Part shown: one piece after another, positions 1 through 5,681 of the stretch
How the letters are laid out: every line of letters begins with the position of its first letter
Numbering within the stretch: the first letter of the stretch is position 1
Notes under the pieces: generated by a model
Databases searched by the model: none
What the model saw: only the letters and a program-made list of their open reading frames with translations
What the model was told of the DNA's origin: nothing
Position numbers and translations under genes: made by a program
Source: Lachnospiraceae bacterium
Lineage (GTDB): Bacteria > Bacillota > Clostridia > Lachnospirales > Lachnospiraceae
NCBI GenBank assembly: GCA_017404585.1
Contig: JAFRCB010000351.1
Span: 1-5,681, forward strand
Length of the DNA: 5,681 nt
Direction of reading: 5' to 3'

Positions 1-5
1 CTTTT

Positions 6-923
6 TTATATGCTCATTATGAGGCACCACAGAGGCACGGTGAAAAGCGAGAGCACCGTGGACAGGATCACGCACTTGCCTGCAAATACATAGTCGCCTC
101 CGTACTTGGCTGCGAGGATCGGCGCGGTGCTTCCGACCGGCATGCCCACGAGAAGGACTGACACCCCGGTGAGGAGGGGGTCAATGTGAAGAAGCAGGCA
201 GCCAAGATAGACCAGACCGGGAAGCAGCAGCTGACGGACAAAGACGAGGACGAACATCATCGGACTGAGCAGAGTCCGGTAATCAACATCAGCGACCATG
301 ATTCCGATCAGTATGCTGGTGAGCGGCGTTGTGCAGGCTGCGAGTTTGACCAGCGTGTTCTCGATTATGACCGGCAGCCGAAGCTGCGTCAGCATGAGGA
401 AAAAGCCTATGTAGACCGCGATGATGCAGGGATTTTTGGCCAGCTTTTTAAAAGTGTCCTTCCAGTCTGCCGACCTTGTGAAATACGCGGTGCCCGCGGT
501 CCACACGACGATCCGCTGAGGAACCAGGAAGACACTTGCGTACATGAGGCCTTCTGCTCCGAGGACGCCCTCTGTGACAGGGAGCCCCAGAAAGCCGGCA
601 TTCGAGACCTGCGTCCCGTACTGAAAGACGGCTTTCAGATTTTCCGGCTGCGTGTTCCAGAATAAGTTCGCGCAGAGCATACTGATGAACTGAGAAATGA
701 CTGCGATGATGAGTATGATCGCGAACTTTTGGAGAACGGTCAGGTTGAACTCCATTTCGAAAGAGTGAATGATGCTGGCGGGGAGAATAAGGTTCATGAC
801 AAGATCTGTGAGAACCTCCCTGGCCTTGTCGGGGATGACCTTTCTCCGCTTCATGATTATGCCGCAGACCGCGCACAGGAACATGAGTCCTTCGAGATTC
901 AGTAATTCAGTGAAAGATGTCAT
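6..923 (-). CDS. AEC (auxin efflux carrier) family transporter, probable organic or sugar-acid carrier
   Basis: A 305-residue integral membrane protein, a usual length for bacterial AEC carriers. About ten hydrophobic segments are visible, roughly at residues 8-24, 37-55, 63-89, 103-121, 126-147, 165-181, 191-212, 221-245, 251-271 and 280-303. Two family signatures stand out: NAGFLGLPV at 108-116, in a broken helix, and MPVGSTAPILAAKYGGD at 261-277. Characterised bacterial members move small carboxylates such as malate or malonate. This one is the last of four same-strand genes, 94 bases after the regulator, beside galactarate catabolic genes. Import of galactarate or a related diacid, or export of a pathway acid, is therefore an inference from context; E. 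coli uses an unrelated MFS carrier, GarP. The start is the first Met of the frame and gives the normal N-terminus, but its Shine-Dalgarno is poor: only AGG, 9 bases upstream (933-935). The TAA stop lies almost at the window edge, so nothing can be said about what follows. Family call firm, substrate unknown. Confidence 0.9.
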   Translation of the reverse strand: MTSFTELLNLEGLMFLCAVCGIIMKRRKVIPDKAREVLTDLVMNLILPASIIHSFEMEFNLTVLQKFAIILIIAVISQFISMLCANLFWNTQPENLKAVFQYGTQVSNAGFLGLPVTEGVLGAEGLMYASVFLVPQRIVVWTAGTAYFTRSADWKDTFKKLAKNPCIIAVYIGFFLMLTQLRLPVIIENTLVKLAACTTPLTSILIGIMVADVDYRTLLSPMMFVLVFVRQLLLPGLVYLGCLLLHIDPLLTGVSVLLVGMPVGSTAPILAAKYGGDYVFAGKCVILSTVLSLFTVPLWCLIMSI

Positions 924-1017
924 GGTGTATTACCTGTTATTTCAGTGGCAGAAACCTCCACCGCTAAGGTGGGAGAGTTCTTTGTTGCGTAAGTTCGGGT
1001 GCGGGAGGATGCGTGCC

Positions 1018-2919
1018 TTACTGTTCATCCGGGCGTATCCCGTATTTCTGCATTCTCCTCCAGAGGGTCGTCGTGCTTATGCCGAGCGCTTTCGCTGTCA
1101 GCTGACGGTTCCCGCCGTTATCCGAAAGAGCCTCACGGATCTTTCTGCGCTCGCGGTCTGCATATGTGAGATATTGGACAGAACTGTCTTTGCCGTCTTC
1201 TGCGTGATTCACGAAGGAGAGGCTTGCATTCTGTGGCGAAATGTCCGGATCGATGTTTCTGTAATGATTGAATTGCTCCATTGCCTGGCGCACGGATATT
1301 TCGTCGATCGACCGCTTGGCGCTTGTGAGCACAAGCCGTTCGGCAAATACATGGACCTGAACTTCGTTTCCCGGCCAGCGGCAGTTCATGAGATATTCTC
1401 TTGCGCTTTTTGTCATGACATGGAAACGACCCTGACGCTCGTAGGCACGCCGGAAATACAGTGTGATAAAATGCTCAAGATCCTCGGGACGTTCACGGAG
1501 CGGTGGAATGTGTATGCGGAGGGCTGCCAGGTAGGAGTATGCCTCCTCTCCGATCAGACCCTGCCGGAAAAGCTCTTCAATCGGCACTCTGCTGGTGCAG
1601 ATGACCTTGACTCTCCTCCGTGAAAAAATGGGCAGAAGCCTTGCGAAGAAGCGTTCGTCCGCCGAATCAATATTGAGAATTGCCAGAGTGCCGTCTCCTG
1701 CTGTGTCCAGAAGACCTCCGTCCCTGAAGAAGCGGTCCATCTGTGCGTCTTTTGTCATTGTTCTGCAGTCGCCCTCAATGTAGGGCCTTCCGCGTCGCGG
1801 ACCGATGTTGTGCATGCTTTGAGCAAAATTTCGGACATGCAGGCCTGCTTCCGCTTCGAGAAGGACCGGAAACGGGGAAGTCGCAAAGATTTTCCCGAGC
1901 TCCACGGTCCGTTTCATCGCGGAGGATTCCTGAACGATGTTGTTAAAATGTGAGGATGCCGCCGGCATAAGGAGGTTAGTGTTATGACGGTCGATCGGGC
2001 TTCGCGTTACGCCCTCCTCGCGCACGCGGTGGCTTGTCATAACAGCGCTGTCCACGTGACCGGAAGACCATACAGGCACGAGCTCAGTGATCATCCTGAC
2101 TTTATTGATCTGCATGAGAAGCACGTACTCTTCGCCCCTGTCGAAGACCCGGCGAAGACTCTCGTCCGAGAGCTCGGGAAAGACGGTCTGCACATTTCTG
2201 TCGGTGAGGTCTTCCTCTCGGGATTCCAGAATATCGCACATTCTGGAGTTCACAGAGAGGATTTTTCTGTTCGGAGCAATGCGGACGATCGCGTTAAAAG
2301 AATAGTCCAGCAGGGTGTCTATCTGTGCGGCGTGATTCTTCTCGGATTCCATAGCCCGGTCGAGAATAATCGCGTTTTCCATGGCGTTGCGGAGGGAATC
2401 CTCGGTCGCGGTAAAGAATACCGCCGGTATCCCGTCTTTGCCGGCCATCTCTACGACCGTTTCTCCGCCTATCACGACATCCGGCCTTTCGTCCAATGCC
2501 ATGCGGGCGGCATCTTCGATCCTCTCCCCCATCGGGACAAGGTATCGTCTCAGTTCTATGTCATATATCTCGTTGAAATATGACATGTCGCTGAACATGT
2601 TCTCGAACCCTATGACGGAGATGACAGGCCGATCCTTTTTCACGAGGCGTTTGGCCTCCTTGACGAGAAGAGCCATCTCCTGAGCGGTCATCACGATCTC
2701 AACGACCTGTACATTTATATTCTCTCGTATCAGAGAGGCCTGGAGACCGCGGGCGATAATAATTGTAGCGCCGTTCGCGGCGGCCAGGCTTGCCTCACCG
2801 ACAGCGAGATCTGTGCGGATCGTTTTGACTTCTGATATGCCGTACGGTTTCTCTGCAATAAGATTTCGGGCAATCGCTGCCATCTCGGTGCGTGGTACAA
2901 ATAAAGCGATTTTTCCCAT
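1018..2919 (-). CDS. PrpR_N-domain transcriptional regulator with degenerate sigma-54-activator AAA+ module and Fis-type HTH
   Basis: A 633-residue probable cytoplasmic regulator. Residues about 1-188 match the PrpR N-terminal effector domain (GATIIIARGLQASL at 50-63, VQVVEI at 70-75). Residues about 195-295 look like a PAS domain. Residues about 322-530 align with the AAA+ module of sigma-54 activators (HFNNIVQESSAMK, IPPLRERPEDL at 471-481, CRWPGN at 513-518). Residues 590-628 form a Fis-type helix-turn-helix (NGGNRQLTAKALGIS). The AAA+ catalytic parts are gone. The Walker A position reads EAEAGLHVR, without GK. The GAFTGA loop is deleted, so the text runs from MDRFF straight to DGTLAIL. 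Walker B DE is replaced by LN, and the sensor II GNVREL is GNEVQV. It probably binds ATP poorly or not at all and should not activate sigma-54 polymerase; TyrR is a known precedent for such a protein acting with sigma-70. The likely targets are the neighbouring gar genes, with galactarate or a breakdown product as effector (inference). The start is supported by the typical MGKIALFVPR opening and by an AAGGA site about 9-10 bases upstream. Confidence 0.88.
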   Translation of the reverse strand: MGKIALFVPRTEMAAIARNLIAEKPYGISEVKTIRTDLAVGEASLAAANGATIIIARGLQASLIRENINVQVVEIVMTAQEMALLVKEAKRLVKKDRPVISVIGFENMFSDMSYFNEIYDIELRRYLVPMGERIEDAARMALDERPDVVIGGETVVEMAGKDGIPAVFFTATEDSLRNAMENAIILDRAMESEKNHAAQIDTLLDYSFNAIVRIAPNRKILSVNSRMCDILESREEDLTDRNVQTVFPELSDESLRRVFDRGEEYVLLMQINKVRMITELVPVWSSGHVDSAVMTSHRVREEGVTRSPIDRHNTNLLMPAASSHFNNIVQESSAMKRTVELGKIFATSPFPVLLEAEAGLHVRNFAQSMHNIGPRRGRPYIEGDCRTMTKDAQMDRFFRDGGLLDTAGDGTLAILNIDSADERFFARLLPIFSRRRVKVICTSRVPIEELFRQGLIGEEAYSYLAALRIHIPPLRERPEDLEHFITLYFRRAYERQGRFHVMTKSAREYLMNCRWPGNEVQVHVFAERLVLTSAKRSIDEISVRQAMEQFNHYRNIDPDISPQNASLSFVNHAEDGKDSSVQYLTYADRERRKIREALSDNGGNRQLTAKALGISTTTLWRRMQKYGIRPDEQ

Positions 2920-2947
2920 AAATTACAATTCCTTCAAATTGGTAATG

Positions 2948-2965
2948 TTTAAAGTACAATTTAAG
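2948..2965. promoter_or_regulatory. AT-rich dyad resembling a TyrR-type operator
   Basis: The plus strand reads TTTAAA, six bases, TTTAAG. The core TAAA-N6-TTTA has the same spacing and inner bases as the TyrR box (TGTAAA-N6-TTTACA) but lacks the outer G and C that matter for TyrR. It overlaps the candidate -10 box of the regulator gene, where a bound regulator could autoregulate. The surrounding sequence is AT-rich, so a chance match is quite possible. Confidence 0.25.
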
Positions 2966-2987
2966 TTTTACCGGCGGTATCCGGCAA
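2959..2987 (-). promoter_or_regulatory. Candidate promoter for the regulator gene
   Basis: On the minus strand TTGCCG (2982-2987) and TTAAAT (2959-2964) are separated by exactly 17 bases. Each matches its sigma-70 consensus hexamer at four of six positions. It sits about 40 bases ahead of the regulator ATG, where the sequence switches from GC-rich to AT-rich. No sigma-54 type -24/-12 element is seen here. The match is moderate and could be chance, but the 154-base gap makes separate transcription of the regulator plausible. Confidence 0.3.
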
Positions 2988-2993
2988 TGCCGG
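2981..2993. repeat. Short GC-rich perfect inverted repeat
   Basis: CCGGCA-A-TGCCGG is a perfect 6-base dyad around one base. CCGGC recurs nearby at 2971-2975. In RNA the stem would be about five pairs with a three-base loop, and no U-tract follows on the minus strand. It overlaps the candidate -35 box of the regulator promoter, so it could be an operator half or a remnant terminator stem. Confidence 0.35.
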
Positions 2994-2996
2994 CCT

Positions 2997-3040
2997 TCCT
3001 GCAGTAGGCACATCTGACAGTCAGGTCCGGTCCTGCAGGA
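2997..3040. repeat. Nested palindromes in the garD-regulator gap
   Basis: A perfect 8-base inverted repeat (TCCTGCAG at 2997-3004, CTGCAGGA at 3033-3040) encloses a second perfect hairpin, CTGAC-A-GTCAG at 3014-3024. The right outer arm is also part of a 10-base perfect palindrome at 3031-3040. There is no following T-run on the minus strand, so this is not a standard intrinsic terminator for garD. It may fold in the mRNA between garD and the regulator, or serve as a protein-binding site. Confidence 0.4.
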
Positions 3041-3073
3041 TTGGGCAAATTCAGGCGCGCTTCAGTCTGTTGA

Positions 3074-4594
3074 TCAGGTGATCGGTGCCGGGTTGAAGAT
3101 ACACAGGTCATTGTAAAGACCGTACTGTTCCGTGTAGGGCTTTTTCCTTCCGCTTGCTACATCGAGGATATACTCAAAGAGTTCCGTGCCCTGCTCGGCA
3201 ATCGTTCGCTCGCCGGTCGCAGCCGGACCCGCGTTGAAATCGATGATGTCATACCACTGGTCTTTCATCTCATTCCTTGAGCAAAGCTTGATGACAGGGG
3301 CGGCAGCAAGTCCGTAGGGGGTTCCGCGCCCGGTCATGAATACCTCAAGGCCCATGCCGGATGCCAGCTGGCTGGGACCGCAGAAGAGGTCGGACGCAGG
3401 CGTGGCTGCAAATATCTCTCCGTGTTTAGTCGGTCTCTCGCCCGGGGACAGGACTTCGACAATCGGGGATGAGCCGGATTTGGCTATGGAGCCCATGGAC
3501 TTTTCTATGATATTGGACAGACCGCCCTTTTTGTTGCCAGGAGTTGTATTGGCACCGCGGTCGACACCTCCCATGCAGAGGTAGTTGTCGTACCACTTCA
3601 TCTCCTCGACAAGGCGGGCTCCGACTTTCTCGTCCACGCAGCGGTGGGCAATGAACTGAACACCGTCGCGGACTTCGGTGACTTCAGAGAACATGACGGT
3701 GCCGCCGCCGCTCACGATGAGGTCTGCAGCGTAGCCTGCCGTCGGGTTGGCTGTGATGCCGGAGAACGCGTCGGAACCGCCGCACTGCATGCCGACAAGA
3801 AGATCACTGAGCGGCAGGGTCTCGCGCTTTCTCTCGTTGAGTATCTGCAGTTTTTTGTCGGCCATCTCGATGATGGCGTTCATGACATTTGCAAATCCTT
3901 TATAGTTCTGAAGAACGATAACGTTCTCCGGATTATTCTTCTCAGGCCACCACTCGCAGAAGCGGTCCGGCGTAAATTTTTCGCAGCCGAGGGATACCAG
4001 CATGAAGACACCGCCGAAATTCGGATGCATTGCTATGTTGCGAATGATGCGCTGCGGGACTTGGGCGTCCGGAGCGTCGATCGCAACGCCGCAGCCGTCC
4101 TGATGGTTGATGGCGATGACGTCGTCGACAGTCGGATATTTGGGGAGAAGCTCGCTCTTAATGCGCCTCAGGGCCACATTGAGGACACCCGCGACGCACT
4201 GTACAGTCGTGTTGATGGCCAGAATGTTTCTTGTGCCTGCAGGTCCGCCGTTCGGATTTCTGTATCCTTCCCAGGTCTTTACCGGCGGCTCGGGCAGTTT
4301 TGTCACGATATTGGTCCCGAATTCCATTTGATCGAGGTCCGGGGCAGGGGCCATGATCAGGTTCTTCTCGTTGATCCAGCCTCCTTTCGGAACATCGCAC
4401 CCGGTCGTTCCGAGACATACTCCGTAACGATAGATTTCTGTTCCCTTCGGACAGTCCGTGAGGGCAATCTTGTGTGCCTGCGGGATGTCCTCCACGGTCA
4501 CGACGCCGGGCATGATTTCTGTGCCTTTGGCTATATCGCGGATTGCGATGGCTACATTGTCCTTTTCAGTTATCTGAATACAGATTCTTCCCAT
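3074..4594 (-). CDS. garD: Galactarate dehydratase (EC 4.2.1.42)
   Basis: A 506-residue cytosolic enzyme that dehydrates galactarate (mucate) to 5-dehydro-4-deoxy-D-glucarate, the entry step of galactarate use. It resembles E. coli GarD (about 523 residues) along its whole length, as I recall that sequence. Residues about 1-95 form the SAF-type domain found in the UxaA/GarD family. The catalytic part follows, with EGYRNPNGGPAGTRN at 109-123, NHQDGCGVAI at 163-172, LGCEK at 202-206, GMQCGGSDAFSG at 268-279, TANP at 281-284, SEVTEVRD at 303-310, NKKGGL at 354-359, EVLSPGERPTK at 380-390, ATPASD at 397-402 and TGRGTPYG at 421-428. The C-terminus NPAPIT is close to the GarD ending and argues for GarD rather than altronate dehydratase (UxaA), its nearest alternative. 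The conserved Cys and His residues suit the metal-dependent family. The start is set by AAGGA (4601-4605) 6 bases ahead of ATG. It lies 140 bases after garR, whose product acts later in the same pathway. Confidence 0.95.
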   Translation of the reverse strand: MGRICIQITEKDNVAIAIRDIAKGTEIMPGVVTVEDIPQAHKIALTDCPKGTEIYRYGVCLGTTGCDVPKGGWINEKNLIMAPAPDLDQMEFGTNIVTKLPEPPVKTWEGYRNPNGGPAGTRNILAINTTVQCVAGVLNVALRRIKSELLPKYPTVDDVIAINHQDGCGVAIDAPDAQVPQRIIRNIAMHPNFGGVFMLVSLGCEKFTPDRFCEWWPEKNNPENVIVLQNYKGFANVMNAIIEMADKKLQILNERKRETLPLSDLLVGMQCGGSDAFSGITANPTAGYAADLIVSGGGTVMFSEVTEVRDGVQFIAHRCVDEKVGARLVEEMKWYDNYLCMGGVDRGANTTPGNKKGGLSNIIEKSMGSIAKSGSSPIVEVLSPGERPTKHGEIFAATPASDLFCGPSQLASGMGLEVFMTGRGTPYGLAAAPVIKLCSRNEMKDQWYDIIDFNAGPAATGERTIAEQGTELFEYILDVASGRKKPYTEQYGLYNDLCIFNPAPIT

Positions 4595-4614
4595 AATTTG
4601 TCCTTTCCACTGAC

Positions 4615-4655
4615 AAAGCGGTCGCCATCCTCGTGCAGAGGCTGGCGGCCGTTTT
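4615..4655. other. Long inverted repeat (stem-loop) between garR and garD
   Basis: Two 16-base arms (4615-4630 and 4640-4655) flank a 9-base loop. In a plus-strand RNA all but one position can pair, counting two G-U wobbles, and the second arm runs into TTTTATATT. That is the layout of an intrinsic terminator facing right. In the minus-strand RNA that carries garR and garD, the same wobbles become C-A and A-C mismatches, giving three mismatches, and only a short CTTT follows. As a terminator of antisense transcription it looks reasonable. For garR-garD transcription it would be a weak attenuator or an mRNA-processing or stability hairpin. It ends about 20 bases before the garD ATG, just ahead of its ribosome site. 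Structure seen, role inferred. Confidence 0.5.
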
Positions 4656-4658
4656 ATA
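4653..4658 (-). promoter_or_regulatory. Weak candidate -10 box for an internal garD promoter
   Basis: The minus strand reads TATAAA about 59 bases before the garD ATG. No good -35 hexamer lies 16-18 bases upstream (the best positioned is CGGTCC), so support is slight. If used, the garD leader would begin inside the neighbouring inverted repeat. The 140-base gap after garR is long enough to hold such a promoter, which is the main reason to list it. Confidence 0.2.
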
Positions 4659-4734
4659 TTCAGTAAAGATCCGACGGACCGCTTCAGTCTTTCGCACAGC
4701 GGCCGCGATTTTCAGCAGCATTCAGTTTCAATGT

Positions 4735-5625
4735 TTATTTATCTGCGACAACAGATGTGCCGGAGATAGCTTCGTAATATTTTACGATCGCGTCGTGGTC
4801 ATCCGCGCCGCATCCCATAGCATTCAGATACTGGAAGATTTCCATGACAGAAGCTGTGAACGGAGCGGGAGAGTTGATCGCGTGAGCGGCATTCAGGGCG
4901 TTCGTGAGGTCCTTTGTGTGAAGGTTGATGCGGAAACCCGGGGTGTAATTGCCGTCGATCATCATGGGGACTTTTGCATTCATGACATTTGAACCGGCAA
5001 GGCCGCCGCGGATAGCCTGATAGACAAGCTCCGGATCGGTTCCCATCTTTTTGGCAAATGTAAATGCCTCGGAGCATGCGGCGATATTGATGCCGACGAT
5101 CATCTGGTTAGCCAGCTTTGCGACATTGCCTGAGCCGATGGGACCTACGTATACAACGGAGGAAGCCATAGCGGAGAGCACCGGCCTCATGGCCTCAACA
5201 GTCTCTTCCTTTCCGCCGACCATGACGGAAAGTGTGCCTGCAACTGCCATGGGTTCGCCGCCGGATACCGGAGCGTCGATCATATCGATGCCCTTCTTTT
5301 CAAGCTCGGCTGCGATCTTTTTGCTCTCGGTCGGATCGATAGAACTCATATCAATGAGTACAAGACCTTCATGAGCGCCTTCTACGATGCCGTTCCTGCC
5401 GAAGACCGCGTCGCGGACGTTCGGTGAATTCGGAAGCATCGTGACGATCGCGTCACATCTGGCAGCAAGATATGCTCCGCTTGTGCCTGCTTCAGCGCCG
5501 CATGAGACCAGTTCGTCGATTGTCGCCTGCTTGTGTGTGTATGCCACTACTTCAAAGCCTGCCTTGAGCAGGTTCTTCGCCATCGGCTTTCCCATAATTC
5601 CAAGTCCAATAAATCCGATCTTCAT
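4735..5625 (-). CDS. garR: 2-hydroxy-3-oxopropionate (tartronate semialdehyde) reductase (EC 1.1.1.60)
   Basis: A 296-residue cytosolic dehydrogenase of the beta-hydroxyacid dehydrogenase family that reduces tartronate semialdehyde to D-glycerate with NAD(P)H. Its length matches GarR/GlxR (about 294). The N-terminal Rossmann domain starts with GFIGLGIMGKPMAKNL (4-19), containing GxGxxG at 7-12. The substrate motif DAPVSGGEPMA is at 117-127, followed by GTLSVMVGG (130-138). The helix with the catalytic lysine reads GNVAKLANQ, with Lys170. The C-terminal helical domain has AIRGGLAGSNV (204-214) and PGFRINLHTKDL (229-240), including Lys239, both typical of GarR. The residues after the second beta strand (YTHKQ, 29-33) do not settle NADH against NADPH. 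The start is certain: a strong AGGGAGG site ends 8 bases before ATG. The close relative 3-hydroxyisobutyrate dehydrogenase is the main alternative, but the GarR-type motifs and the adjacent garD favour this call. The aldolase that would supply its substrate is not in the window. Confidence 0.93.
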   Translation of the reverse strand: MKIGFIGLGIMGKPMAKNLLKAGFEVVAYTHKQATIDELVSCGAEAGTSGAYLAARCDAIVTMLPNSPNVRDAVFGRNGIVEGAHEGLVLIDMSSIDPTESKKIAAELEKKGIDMIDAPVSGGEPMAVAGTLSVMVGGKEETVEAMRPVLSAMASSVVYVGPIGSGNVAKLANQMIVGINIAACSEAFTFAKKMGTDPELVYQAIRGGLAGSNVMNAKVPMMIDGNYTPGFRINLHTKDLTNALNAAHAINSPAPFTASVMEIFQYLNAMGCGADDHDAIVKYYEAISGTSVVADK

Positions 5626-5633
5626 CTTCTTTT

Positions 5634-5640
5634 CCTCCCT
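5634..5640 (-). promoter_or_regulatory. Ribosome binding site of garR
   Basis: Read on the minus strand the site is AGGGAGG, an extended match to the 16S anti-Shine-Dalgarno, with 8 bases to the garR ATG. It is the strongest ribosome site in the window and fixes the garR start. The sites of the other three genes are weaker: AAGGA for garD, AAGGA at longer spacing for the regulator, and a bare AGG for the transporter. This suggests falling translation efficiency along the gene order. Confidence 0.85.
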
Positions 5641-5664
5641 GTTTTTGTTTTATTTGTTACTCGG

Positions 5665-5670
5665 ATTATA
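5665..5670 (-). promoter_or_regulatory. Candidate sigma-70 type -10 box ahead of garR
   Basis: The minus strand reads TATAAT, a perfect -10 consensus, about 39 bases ahead of the garR ATG and within an AT-rich run. It predicts a start of transcription near 5658 and a short leader of roughly 33 bases. The matching -35 box would lie at about 5688-5693, outside the window, so the promoter is only half visible. If real, garR is the first gene of this transcript and no aldolase gene precedes it in the same operon. Confidence 0.45.
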
Positions 5671-5681
5671 AGAAAATTAAA

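Noticed and set aside
1..8. Possible terminator after the carrier gene (TAA followed by A-rich bases on the minus strand).
   Set aside because: Only five bases lie beyond the stop codon inside the window, too few to judge.
956..974. Small hairpin CCACC-GCTAA-GGTGG in the regulator-carrier gap as a possible terminator.
   Set aside because: The stem is only five pairs, and the minus strand continues with AGGTTTCTG rather than a U-tract, so termination is not supported. No convincing promoter is seen in this 94-base gap, which favours co-transcription of the carrier with the regulator.
769..1623. A 284-codon plus-strand open frame across the carrier N-terminus and the regulator C-terminus.
   Set aside because: It overlaps two well-supported minus-strand genes, spans their intergenic gap, and its translation resembles no protein family.
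1018..2919. Regulator as a decaying pseudogene because its ATPase motifs are missing.
   Set aside because: The frame is unbroken over 633 codons, the effector domain and HTH are well preserved, and the losses are confined to catalytic motifs while scaffold motifs remain. This points to functional change rather than decay.
2920..3073. Search for a sigma-54 (-24/-12, GG-N10-GC) promoter because the regulator resembles sigma-54 activators.
   Set aside because: No convincing TGGCAC-N5-TTGCA element was found by eye here or in the other gaps, in keeping with the loss of GAFTGA.
3074..4594. Altronate dehydratase (uxaA) as the identity of the dehydratase.
   Set aside because: UxaA is a homologue, but the motifs along the whole length and the NPAPIT ending match GarD more closely, and the partner gene is garR rather than uxaB or uxaC.
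3644..4666. A 340-codon open frame on the plus strand opposite garD.
   Set aside because: It lies antisense to a clearly recognised full-length garD, runs past its start, and its translation shows no recognisable domain. It is a shadow of the codon pattern.

Overview
The window carries four intact protein genes, all on the minus strand. In transcription order they run from the right edge to the left: a tartronate semialdehyde reductase (garR), a galactarate dehydratase (garD), a PrpR-type transcriptional regulator, and an AEC-family membrane carrier. No rRNA, tRNA, CRISPR array, insertion sequence or phage gene is visible, and no gene-free stretch exceeds about 155 bases. The base composition is moderate to slightly GC-rich in the genes, Shine-Dalgarno sites are clear at garR and garD, and a perfect TATAAT box lies ahead of garR. 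This fits a moderately GC-rich anaerobic bacterium, most likely a clostridial Bacillota. That assignment is an inference, and Synergistota or another phylum cannot be excluded.

Right part (about 3074-5681): catabolism. GarD dehydrates galactarate to 5-dehydro-4-deoxy-D-glucarate. In the known pathway an aldolase (GarL) splits this into pyruvate and tartronate semialdehyde, which GarR reduces to D-glycerate. A glycerate kinase (GarK) then feeds central metabolism. The aldolase and kinase genes are not in this window, so the pathway shown is incomplete.

Left part (1-2919): control and transport. The regulator has a PrpR_N effector domain, a PAS-like domain, an AAA+ module of the sigma-54 activator type, and a Fis-type DNA-binding helix-turn-helix. 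The AAA+ module has lost its Walker A lysine, the GAFTGA loop, the Walker B acidic pair and the sensor II arginine. The protein therefore looks like a regulator that can neither hydrolyse ATP nor remodel sigma-54 polymerase, as in the TyrR manner of working through sigma-70. The last gene encodes a ten-helix AEC carrier that may import the sugar diacid or export a pathway acid.

The intergenic gaps (140, 154 and 94 bases) are long for a tightly packed operon. The first two contain inverted repeats, and the second also has a candidate promoter overlapped by a dyad resembling a TyrR box. The four genes probably form one functional unit with internal regulatory points rather than a single uninterrupted transcript.
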